Below, piece after piece: positions 11,918-17,818 of a stretch of 17,818 nucleotides of DNA; position 1 is the stretch's first letter; each line of letters begins with the position of its first letter. The notes beneath the pieces are model-generated. The model saw only the letters and a list, made by a program, of their open reading frames with translations, searched no databases and had not been told where the DNA came from. The translations under genes were made by a program, and so were the position numbers. This DNA comes from Sulfuriferula multivorans (GTDB lineage Bacteria > Pseudomonadota > Gammaproteobacteria > Burkholderiales > Thiobacillaceae), in contig JAAFGW010000022.1 of NCBI GenBank assembly GCA_010365175.1, positions 1 through 17,818 of the forward strand. Reading direction: 5' to 3'.

Positions 11918-14161
11918 ATGCGCTTTCGTTTCCCCGTTGTCATTATTGACGAAGATTTCCGTTCAGAGAACGCCTCCGGACTGGGTATCCGCACCCTGGC
12001 CGAAGCGATCGAGAAAGAAGGTATCGAAGTGCTCGGCGTCACCAACTATGGTGACCTGACTTCGTTTGCCCAGCAGCAGGCGCGTGCCTCGGCGTTCGTA
12101 TTGTCTATCGATGACGAGGAACTGGCGGGGTCGGACGAAGACACTAATATCGCGTTGCAAAAATTGCGCAGTTTTGTTGAAGAAGTGCGCTTTCGTAATG
12201 CGGAAATCCCGATTTTTCTGCATGGCGAAACCCGTACCGCACGCCATATCCCCAACGATATCCTGCGCGAGCTCAGCGGCTTCATCCACATGCTCGAAGA
12301 TACGCCGGAGTTTCTGGCGCGCTACATCCTGCGCGAAGCACGGACCTATCTTGAATCGCTGGTGCCGCCTTTTTTCAGGGCACTGACTCACTACGCGGCG
12401 GATGGATCGTATTCCTGGCATTGCCCGGGGCACTCAGGCGGCGTGGCCTTTCTGAAGTCGCCGATTGGCCAAATGTTCCACCAGTTTTTTGGCGAAAATC
12501 TGTTGCGTGCTGACGTCTGCAACGCGGTTGACGAACTTGGTCAATTGCTCGACCACACCGGCCCGGTGGGGGCGTCGGAGCGCAACGCGGCGCGCATCTT
12601 CAATTGCGACCACCTGTTCTTCGTCACCAACGGAACCTCGTCGTCCAACAAGATGGTGTGGCACGCCACCGTTGCGCCGGGTGACATCGTCGTGGTCGAC
12701 CGCAACTGCCACAAGTCCATCCTGCACGCCATCATGATGTGCGGCGCGATACCGATATTCCTGACGCCAACGCGAAATCATTACGGCATCATCGGGCCGA
12801 TCCCGCTGGACGAGTTCCGTCCGGAAAACATCAAGAAAAAAATCGCCGCACATCCGTTTGCCAAGGATGTAAAACGCAAGCCGCGCATCCTGACCATTAC
12901 CCAGTCAACTTACGACGGCATCCTCTACAACGTCGACATGATCAAGGAACTGCTGGGCGACTACATCGATACGCTGCATTTCGATGAAGCCTGGCTGCCG
13001 CACGCGACTTTCCACGACTTCTATCGTGGCATGCATGCCATCGGCAAGAACCGGCCGCGTGCCAAGGATGCGCTGGTGTTTGCTACCCAGTCGACGCACA
13101 AGTTGCTGGCGGGTTTGAGCCAGGCCTCGCAGATCCTGGTGCAGGACTCCGAAACGCGGAAACTCGATTTTCACCGTTTCAACGAAGCCTATCTGATGCA
13201 TACCTCGACTTCGCCGCAGTACGCCATCATCGCCTCGTGTGATGTGGCCGCAGCGATGATGGAGCCGCCTGGTGGACCCGCATTAGTCGAGGAGTCCATC
13301 CGCGAAGCGCTGGATTTCCGTCGCGCCATCCGCAAGGTTGACGAGGAGTTTGGCGATTCCTGGTGGTTCAAGGTGTGGGGCCCGCAGAAACTGGCAGACG
13401 AAGGCGTGGGCGACCGTGAAGACTGGATGCTCGGTAACGACGAGCGTTGGCATGAATTCGGCCATATTGCGCCGGGCTTTAACATGCTCGACCCGATCAA
13501 GGCCACCGTAATTACACCGGGGCTCGACATGGAGGGTGCCTTTGCCGACTGGGGTATTCCGGCGGCGATTGTCACCAAATACCTGGCCGAGCACGGCGTG
13601 ATCGTTGAAAAAACAGGTCTGTATTCCTTCTTCATCATGTTCACCATCGGCATTACCAAGGGCCGCTGGAACACGTTGGTGACGGCGCTGCAGCAGTTCA
13701 AGGCCGATTACGACGAGAACCAGCCGCTGTGGCGTGTGCTGCCCGAGTTCATCTTGAAGCATCCCCGCTATGAGAAAACCGGCCTCAAGGATCTGTGTGA
13801 TCAGATTCATACGGTCTACAAGGCCAATGATGTGGCACGCTTGACAACTGAAATGTATTTGTCGGAGATGGCCCCGGCGATGAAGCCGGCGGATGCCTTT
13901 GCCAAGATGGCACACCGTGAAATCGAACGGGTTGCACTCGACGAACTTGAAGGCCGCATCACCGCGATGCTGGTGACGCCTTATCCTCCGGGCATTCCCC
14001 TGCTGATTCCGGGTGAGCGTTTCAATTCCACGATCGTGCGCTATTTGCAGTTCACCCGTGATTTCAACGAGAAATTCCCTGGCTTCGAGACCGATGTGCA
14101 TGGATTTGTCGATGAAGTGGTTGATGGCAAGACCCATTATTACGTCGACTGCGTAATGTGA
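11918..14161 (+). CDS. Orn/Lys/Arg decarboxylase, PLP-dependent fold III-like (AAT-fold) type
   Basis: The 747-residue protein is a large inducible-type basic amino acid decarboxylase of the AdiA/LdcC/SpeF family, which releases CO2 from arginine, lysine or ornithine to make agmatine, cadaverine or putrescine. A response-regulator-like wing domain occupies about 1-130. The PLP core has CPGHSGG (169-175), VTNGTSSSNK (236-245), DRNCHKS (261-267), HFDEAW with the PLP-ring aspartate 356 (354-359) and the Schiff-base lysine 395 in ATQSTHKLL. The C-terminal domain carries YPPGIPLLIPGE. All catalytic residues are intact. Substrate cannot be decided by eye, so no symbol is given. GGAG stands six bases before ATG 11918. 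The 174-bp upstream region folds, and a terminator follows about 60 bases after the stop. Confidence 0.93.
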   Translation: MRFRFPVVIIDEDFRSENASGLGIRTLAEAIEKEGIEVLGVTNYGDLTSFAQQQARASAFVLSIDDEELAGSDEDTNIALQKLRSFVEEVRFRNAEIPIFLHGETRTARHIPNDILRELSGFIHMLEDTPEFLARYILREARTYLESLVPPFFRALTHYAADGSYSWHCPGHSGGVAFLKSPIGQMFHQFFGENLLRADVCNAVDELGQLLDHTGPVGASERNAARIFNCDHLFFVTNGTSSSNKMVWHATVAPGDIVVVDRNCHKSILHAIMMCGAIPIFLTPTRNHYGIIGPIPLDEFRPENIKKKIAAHPFAKDVKRKPRILTITQSTYDGILYNVDMIKELLGDYIDTLHFDEAWLPHATFHDFYRGMHAIGKNRPRAKDALVFATQSTHKLLAGLSQASQILVQDSETRKLDFHRFNEAYLMHTSTSPQYAIIASCDVAAAMMEPPGGPALVEESIREALDFRRAIRKVDEEFGDSWWFKVWGPQKLADEGVGDREDWMLGNDERWHEFGHIAPGFNMLDPIKATVITPGLDMEGAFADWGIPAAIVTKYLAEHGVIVEKTGLYSFFIMFTIGITKGRWNTLVTALQQFKADYDENQPLWRVLPEFILKHPRYEKTGLKDLCDQIHTVYKANDVARLTTEMYLSEMAPAMKPADAFAKMAHREIERVALDELEGRITAMLVTPYPPGIPLLIPGERFNSTIVRYLQFTRDFNEKFPGFETDVHGFVDEVVDGKTHYYVDCVM

Positions 14162-14188
14162 ACCAGCGGCCGTCTGGTGGCTGACCGC

Positions 14189-14216
14189 TTGATTTGTCAG
14201 ACAAAAAGCGTATGAT
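14189..14216 (+). promoter_or_regulatory. Sigma-70-type promoter for the rpsF operon
   Basis: TTGATT at 14189-14194 (four of six to consensus) and TATGAT at 14211-14216 (five of six) are separated by 16 bases. The predicted start is about 14223, which coincides with the first bases of the terminator hairpin. It lies between the decarboxylase stop and rpsF and is the best promoter I see for the ribosomal genes. Confidence 0.6.
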
Positions 14217-14221
14217 TCTTG

Positions 14222-14249
14222 ATCCCCAGTTTGCTGGGGATTGTTTTTT
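14222..14249 (+). terminator. Rho-independent terminator after the decarboxylase gene
   Basis: ATCCCCAG (14222-14229) pairs perfectly with CTGGGGAT (14234-14241) around TTTG, followed by TGTTTTTT (14242-14249). Position 61 bases after the decarboxylase stop fits its terminator. It also begins at the predicted start point of the rpsF promoter. Confidence 0.85.
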
Positions 14250-14283
14250 GGGTCCAAGCAGTTGCCTTGGCCATTTTGACCTT

Positions 14284-14308
14284 GCTCCACCGCACCGCAG
14301 CGGGGGGC
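14284..14308 (+). promoter_or_regulatory. Candidate S6:S18-binding hairpin in the rpsF leader
   Basis: GCTCC (14284-14288), bulged A, CCGC (14290-14293), loop ACCGCA, GCGG (14300-14303), GGGGC (14304-14308) form a nine-pair stem with one G-U pair and one bulge. An unpaired CCG sits in the loop. The S6:S18 complex is known to bind an rpsF-leader motif that exposes CCG, and both its genes are in this operon. The match is by eye and position only. Confidence 0.45.
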
Positions 14309-14327
14309 TGAACCGAAAGGAAACTTG

Positions 14328-14738
14328 ATGCGGCATTATGAAATCGTTTTTATTGTCCACCCCGATCAGAGCGAACAGGTACCCGCCATGATCGAGCGTT
14401 ATCGCGCTAACCTCGCCACGCGCGGCGGCAGCGTTCACCGTCTGGAAGATTGGGGTCGTCGTCAGATGGCTTACCCGATCCAGAAAATTCACAAGGCACA
14501 TTACGTGCTGATGAATATCGAGTGTGACCAGGAAACCCTGGACGAACTCGAGCATGGCTTCAAATTCAATGATGCCGTGCTGCGTCATCTGACCATCAAG
14601 CGTGATGATGCTGTGACTACAGCTTCGCCGATGATGAAGGAAGAAAAATCGCGCGACATTCTGGAATCGGCTAAGCCTGAAGCTGCAAAAGAAGAGGCCG
14701 CCAAAACAGAACCCGCGGCTGAACCCGCTGCAGCCTGA
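14328..14738 (+). CDS. rpsF: 30S ribosomal protein S6
   Basis: The 136-residue small-subunit protein partners S18 on the platform of the 30S subunit. The N-terminus MRHYEIVFIVHPDQSEQV is characteristic, and WGRRQMAYPIQKIHKAHYVLM (about 45-65) is the conserved core that contacts S18. TIKRDD closes the fold near 95. The remaining tail is rich in glutamate, alanine and lysine (from about 105), as in many proteobacterial S6 proteins that are glutamylated or extended. The start is ATG 14328 with AGGAAA six bases upstream; a TTG one codon earlier is not needed. It is the first gene of rpsF-priB-rpsR-rplI, with a promoter at 14189 and a structured leader. Confidence 0.97.
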   Translation: MRHYEIVFIVHPDQSEQVPAMIERYRANLATRGGSVHRLEDWGRRQMAYPIQKIHKAHYVLMNIECDQETLDELEHGFKFNDAVLRHLTIKRDDAVTTASPMMKEEKSRDILESAKPEAAKEEAAKTEPAAEPAAA

Positions 14739-14742
14739 GTGA

Positions 14743-15033
14743 GTGAATCGGCTGGTTATCAGCGGAGCCCTTATTCAGGTTGATCCTGTACGTTTCAGCC
14801 CAGCGGGCGTGCCCATTGCCGAAGGTGTTATCCAACACAGCAGTAGTCAGGCAGTGGCAACGCAAGTCCGGCAAGTTGAATGTGAGTTGACAATACAGGC
14901 GAGCGGCTCGCTTGCCCAACAACTGGCACAACTGGTCACTGGAACGCAGGTCAAACTGGAAGGCGCGTTGAACCGACGCAGTGTTAAAAGCCGACAACTG
15001 ATCTTGATATTGAATCGAATCGAAAAGGAATAA
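14743..15033 (+). CDS. priB: Primosomal replication protein N (PriB)
   Basis: The 96-residue OB-fold protein is related to single-stranded DNA-binding protein; it helps PriA restart stalled replication forks. The start is GTG 14743, four bases after the rpsF stop; the sequence MNRLVISGALIQVDPVRFSPAGVPIAE shows the first strands of the OB fold, followed by the ECELTIQASGSLAQQL helix region and GTQVKLEGALNRRS-KSRQLILIL-RIE at the end. Its position between S6 and S18 genes is the standard beta/gammaproteobacterial arrangement and strongly supports the call. No strong Shine-Dalgarno was seen (only GAGTGA), so translation may be coupled to rpsF. The rpsR start lies 2 bases after its stop. Confidence 0.93.
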   Translation: MNRLVISGALIQVDPVRFSPAGVPIAEGVIQHSSSQAVATQVRQVECELTIQASGSLAQQLAQLVTGTQVKLEGALNRRSVKSRQLILILNRIEKE

Positions 15034-15035
15034 TC

Positions 15036-15326
15036 ATGGCACGTCCCATGGGTGGTAAATCAGGCGGCAAGTTCGCCAAAAAAGGCGGCCGCGACAGTGG
15101 CAACCGGGGTCTCTTCAAGCGTCGCAAATTCTGCCGCTTTACCGTCGACAAGGTGGTTGAAGTCGATTACAAGGACATCGATGTGCTGAAGGAATTCATC
15201 GCAGAAAATGGCCGCATCATCCCGGCGCGTATCACCGGCACCAAGGCGCGTTATCAGCGCCAACTGGGCACTGCGATCAAGCGTGCGCGCTTCCTTGCGC
15301 TCATGCCTTACACCGACCTGCATTAA
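15036..15326 (+). CDS. rpsR: 30S ribosomal protein S18
   Basis: The 96-residue protein binds S6 and 16S rRNA on the 30S platform. The core KRRKFCRFT (about 28-36), VDYKDIDVLKEFI, GRIIPARITGTKARYQRQLGTAIKRARFLALMPY is unmistakable. It is longer than the 75-residue E. coli protein because of a glycine/lysine-rich N-terminal extension (MARPMGGKSGGKFAKKGG), a form common in betaproteobacteria. AAGGA lies upstream of ATG 15036 and overlaps the end of priB. The stop overlaps the Shine-Dalgarno of rplI, so the genes are tightly packed. Confidence 0.97.
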   Translation: MARPMGGKSGGKFAKKGGRDSGNRGLFKRRKFCRFTVDKVVEVDYKDIDVLKEFIAENGRIIPARITGTKARYQRQLGTAIKRARFLALMPYTDLH

Positions 15327-15336
15327 GGAGACGACT

Positions 15337-15786
15337 ATGCAAATCATACTGATGGATACAGTCGTCAACCTGGGCAAGCTGGGTGACGTGGTTAAAGTGA
15401 AAGATGGCTACGCCCGCAACTTTCTGATTCCCACCCGCCGTGCGCGTCGTGCCACGCAAGCCAATATGGATGCGTTCGCAGTGCAGAAGGCCGAATTGGA
15501 GCGTGTGGCTACTGAAAAGCTGGCCGAAGCGCAGGCTCGTGCTGCCAAGTTGGAAGGTTGCAGCGTGACCGTGAGCCAGAAAGCCGGTGTGGATGGCCGT
15601 CTGTTCGGCTCAATCTCCAATTCGGATATTGCTGATGCGTTGGTTAAGCAAGGACTTGACGTGGTCAAAAATGAAGTTCGCATGCCGGACGGCCCGCTTA
15701 AGGCCATCGGTGAATTCCCCGTGGTACTGGGATTGCACCATGACGTGGTGGCTAACATCACTGTCAAGGTGGTCGGCGAGAAGTAA
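15337..15786 (+). CDS. rplI: 50S ribosomal protein L9
   Basis: The 149-residue large-subunit protein binds 23S rRNA near the L1 stalk. The N-terminal domain MQIILMDTVVNLGKLGDVVKVKDGYARNFLIP is diagnostic, followed by the long connecting helix (about 40-75) and the C-terminal domain with GRLFGSISNSDIADAL and LGLHHDVVANITVKVV. Length equals the E. coli protein. The start is ATG 15337, six bases after a perfect AAGGAG (15325-15330); the frame is open upstream to 15208 but that part overlaps rpsR. It is the last gene of the ribosomal operon, ended by the terminator 16 bases after the stop. Confidence 0.98.
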   Translation: MQIILMDTVVNLGKLGDVVKVKDGYARNFLIPTRRARRATQANMDAFAVQKAELERVATEKLAEAQARAAKLEGCSVTVSQKAGVDGRLFGSISNSDIADALVKQGLDVVKNEVRMPDGPLKAIGEFPVVLGLHHDVVANITVKVVGEK

Positions 15787-15801
15787 ACTTTGCTGCGTTC
15801 C

Positions 15802-15830
15802 AGAAAAGGGAGCCTTGGGCTCCCTTTTCT
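15802..15830 (+). terminator. Rho-independent terminator of the rpsF-rplI operon
   Basis: AGAAAAGGGAGCC (15802-15814) pairs perfectly over 13 bp with GGCTCCCTTTTCT (15818-15830) around TTG. The A-rich left and T-rich right arms make it potentially bidirectional. It separates the ribosomal genes from dnaB. Confidence 0.9.
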
Positions 15831-15866
15831 ATTTCCGGCGGCCGGATATACCCGGCTGTTCACGCT

Positions 15867-15875
15867 TTATCCACA
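15867..15875 (+). promoter_or_regulatory. DnaA box upstream of dnaB
   Basis: TTATCCACA is an exact match to the strong 9-bp DnaA-binding consensus. It sits 11 bases before the putative -35 of the dnaB promoter. No further boxes cluster nearby, so it is more likely regulatory than an origin. Confidence 0.5.
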
Positions 15876-15885
15876 GCCTTATCCC

Positions 15886-15914
15886 TTGGTGGGGGTGGAG
15901 CTGGAGACTAGAAT
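15886..15914 (+). promoter_or_regulatory. Candidate dnaB promoter giving a leaderless mRNA
   Basis: TTGGTG (15886-15891), 17 bases, then TAGAAT (15909-15914, five of six to consensus). Counting the usual seven bases from the end of the -10 places the start on 15921, the A of the dnaB ATG. The -35 is weak (three of six). Confidence 0.5.
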
Positions 15915-15920
15915 CCTGCC

Positions 15921-17312
15921 ATGGCTGCTATCCACTCATTGACGACACATTCCGATTCCCAACTGGCGCAAATGCGCTTGCCACCGCATTCACTGGAAGC
16001 CGAGCAGGCGGTATTAGGGGGATTGCTGCTGGACAACAGCGCATGGGATCGTATTGGCGATGTGGTTTCGGAAAGCGATTTTTATCGTCTGGATCATCGC
16101 CAGATTTTGCGCGCGATCATTCGGCAGATTGCTGAAAACCGCCCGGCTGATGCGGTAACGGTGACCGAAGCGCTGCAATCCATGGGACAGCTCGAAGGCG
16201 TGGGTGGGTTGGCCTATATCGTGGCGCTGGCGAGCAATACGCCGTCGGCGGCCAACATCCGACGTTATGCAGAAATCGTGCGTGAGCGTTCGGTGATGCG
16301 CCGGCTGGCCGAAGTGGCGACCGGGATTGCCGACACCGCCTATGCGCCGGCCGGGCGCAGTGCCTCGCAGCTGCTCGACGAGGCCGAAGCTAAAGTGTTC
16401 GAGATTGCCGAATCCGGCAGCCGGGGGCAGGTGGGCTTTACCGAAATCAAGCCGCTACTGAAAGAAGTGGTCGAGCGCATCGACGAGTTGTATCACCGCG
16501 ACAATGATTCCGGCATCACCGGTGTCCCCACGGGCTTTCACGATCTCGACCAAAAAACTTCGGGCTTCCAGCCGGGCGATCTGATCATCGTGGCCGGGCG
16601 GCCGTCGATGGGTAAAACCGCGTTTTCGCTCAACATCGCTGAAAACGTCGCGCTCGACACTGGCCTGCCGGTGGCGGTGTTCTCGATGGAAATGGGCGGT
16701 ACCCAACTGGTGATGCGGATGATCGGTTCTGTCGGCAAGTTGGACCAGCACCGGCTGCGTACCGGCAAACTGGGCGAGGACGACTGGCAGCGGCTGACGT
16801 ATGCACTTGGCAAGCTCAATGAAGCGCCGATATTCATCGACGAATCACCTGGACTCAACGTGCTGGAGCTGCGTGCGCGGGCGCGCCGGCTGATGCGCCA
16901 GTGCGGTAAGCTCGGCCTGATTGTCATTGACTACTTGCAACTGATGTCGGGCAACGGTTCGGGTGAAAACCGCGCCACCGAAATTTCAGAGATCTCGCGT
17001 GCCTTGAAGGGCTTGGCGAAAGAGCTGCAGGTGCCAGTGGTTGCGCTGTCGCAGTTGAACCGCGGATTGGAACAGCGCCCCAACAAGCGCCCCGTGATGT
17101 CTGACCTGCGCGAATCGGGCGCCATCGAGCAGGATGCTGACATCATTCTGTTCATTTACCGCGACGAGGTCTACAACCCCGATACGCAGGACAAGGGCAC
17201 GGCGGAAATCATTATCAGCAAGCAGCGTAATGGCCCGATTGGCACCGTGCGACTGGCTTTCATCGGCGAATACACACGATTTGAATCGCTGGCCCAGCCA
17301 GGATCGTACTAA
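15921..17312 (+). CDS. dnaB: Replicative DNA helicase DnaB
   Basis: The hexameric 5'-3' helicase opens the replication fork and recruits primase. The 463-residue length is normal. The N-terminal domain (about 20-125) starts with RLPPHSLEAEQAVLGGLLLD, a linker follows, then the RecA-like domain: FQPGDLIIVAGRPSMGKT with Walker A at 226-233, SMEMGG (255-260), Walker B LIVIDYLQLM (333-342), ALSQLNRGLEQRPNKRPVMSDLRESG across about 375-400, QDADIILFIYRDE, and the arginine-finger segment SKQRNGPIG (433-441). No intein is present, although dnaB is a common intein host. There is no Shine-Dalgarno at normal distance (GGAG is about 14 bases away). It is preceded by its own promoter and a DnaA box; alr starts 4 bases after the stop. 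Confidence 0.97.
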   Translation: MAAIHSLTTHSDSQLAQMRLPPHSLEAEQAVLGGLLLDNSAWDRIGDVVSESDFYRLDHRQILRAIIRQIAENRPADAVTVTEALQSMGQLEGVGGLAYIVALASNTPSAANIRRYAEIVRERSVMRRLAEVATGIADTAYAPAGRSASQLLDEAEAKVFEIAESGSRGQVGFTEIKPLLKEVVERIDELYHRDNDSGITGVPTGFHDLDQKTSGFQPGDLIIVAGRPSMGKTAFSLNIAENVALDTGLPVAVFSMEMGGTQLVMRMIGSVGKLDQHRLRTGKLGEDDWQRLTYALGKLNEAPIFIDESPGLNVLELRARARRLMRQCGKLGLIVIDYLQLMSGNGSGENRATEISEISRALKGLAKELQVPVVALSQLNRGLEQRPNKRPVMSDLRESGAIEQDADIILFIYRDEVYNPDTQDKGTAEIIISKQRNGPIGTVRLAFIGEYTRFESLAQPGSY

Positions 17313-17316
17313 GACG

Positions 17317-17818
17317 ATGCGTCCCATTCAGGCACGCATATCCATTGATGCAATGGCGCATAACTTTCGGGTTGCGCGCAGCCACTCAGGCGCGGCTCGG
17401 GTGTTTGTCGTGGTCAAGGCCAACGCTTATGGGCACGGGCTTTCGCGTGCGCGGCGGGCATTTGCAGCAGCTGATGGTTTTGCAGTGCTGACGCTGGAAG
17501 AGGCGGCCAACCTGCGGTTGATGGGGGTGGAACAACCCATCATGTTGCTCGAGGGCATGTTTGGTCCCGACGAAATTGCACCCTGTGCCGAGCTCGACCT
17601 GAGTCCGGTGCTGCACCATGCTGCGCAGCTCGACTGGCTGGAGCAACACCCCCCCGTCCGTCCGATTCAGGTCTTTCTCAAATTCGACAGCGGCATGCAC
17701 CGGCTGGGTTTCCCGCTCGCCAATCATGAAGCCATCGTTGCTCGGGTGCGCAGTTTGCCCGGGGTAGCGGGCATTACGCTGATGACCCATTTTGCCCAGG
17801 CAGATGAAGCGGCGGGGG
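17317..17818 (+). CDS. alr: Alanine racemase, 5' part (cut by right window edge)
   Basis: The window holds 167 complete codons of about 360. The enzyme interconverts L- and D-alanine for peptidoglycan, using PLP. The N-terminal barrel is clear: RISIDAMAHNFRVAR (7-21), then the PLP lysine in VVVKANAYGHG (lysine 34), FAVLTLEEAANLRLMG, IMLLEGMF, the KFDSGMHRLGF segment (about 127-137) and a THFAQAD motif near the edge. The second catalytic residue, a tyrosine in the C-terminal domain, lies outside the window. ATG 17317 is four bases after the dnaB stop without a clear Shine-Dalgarno, so it is probably read from dnaB mRNA. dnaB-alr adjacency is common in betaproteobacteria. The catabolic isozyme DadX is the alternative name, but the context favours alr. 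Confidence 0.93.
   Translation, partial: MRPIQARISIDAMAHNFRVARSHSGAARVFVVVKANAYGHGLSRARRAFAAADGFAVLTLEEAANLRLMGVEQPIMLLEGMFGPDEIAPCAELDLSPVLHHAAQLDWLEQHPPVRPIQVFLKFDSGMHRLGFPLANHEAIVARVRSLPGVAGITLMTHFAQADEAAG

Noticed and set aside
13283..14290. 335-codon minus-strand open frame
   Set aside because: It lies opposite the decarboxylase C-terminal domain and crosses the terminator; it has no recognisable motifs.
15867..15920. Replication origin next to dnaB
   Set aside because: Only one exact DnaA box and no AT-rich unwinding region or dnaA/dnaN nearby.

Overview
The window reads as ordinary chromosome of a betaproteobacterium. The conserved order rpsF-priB-rpsR-rplI-dnaB-alr, the apbC-dcd-amino acid decarboxylase block and the neighbourhood of rppH, proS and a lytic transglycosylase all fit that class. 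PriB between S6 and S18 is also typical of Beta/Gammaproteobacteria. The gene set suggests a Nitrosomonadales-like lineage, but this is an impression from gene order and protein style; no search was possible. There are no rRNA or tRNA genes, no CRISPR array, no prophage and no complete insertion sequence.

Layout. 1-1386 (minus) is an aspartase/fumarase-family lyase cut by the left edge. Almost back to back with it, a plus-strand operon (1400-4231) encodes two exported thioredoxin-fold proteins, a TolC-type outer-membrane protein and a very short HlyD/RND-type periplasmic adaptor. The last three genes are coupled by ATGA overlaps, and no inner-membrane pump is present. Converging on it is an unrecognised minus-strand gene (4248-4745) preceded by a good sigma-54-like -24/-12 site and three copies of a GTGGAAT motif. 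Next come proS and a lytic transglycosylase gene (5098-7456, minus, 1 nt apart).

Between proS and a divergent spermidine-synthase-like gene (7731-8501) lies a 191-bp MITE-like element with about 35-bp inverted ends flanked by TA. Then follow rppH and a small conserved-looking hypothetical gene (8796-9739). After a 349-bp gap comes apbC-dcd (10089-11743), then an Orn/Lys/Arg decarboxylase gene (11918-14161) whose upstream region can fold into a branched three-stem structure. The right end is the ribosomal/replication block: rpsF, priB, rpsR and rplI, closed by a perfect 13-bp-stem terminator, then dnaB and a partial alr.

How the genes work together. Most are housekeeping: translation (proS, S6, S18, L9), replication (priB, dnaB), mRNA 5'-end turnover (rppH), Fe-S carriage (apbC), dUTP supply (dcd) and cell wall (alr, lytic transglycosylase). 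The parts most worth a second look are the pump-less thioredoxin/TolC/mini-adaptor operon, the sigma-54-linked orphan gene, the MITE-like element, the structured leader before the decarboxylase gene, the rpsF promoter that overlaps a terminator hairpin and is followed by a candidate S6:S18-binding hairpin, and a dnaB promoter placed so that the mRNA would be leaderless, with a perfect DnaA box just upstream.
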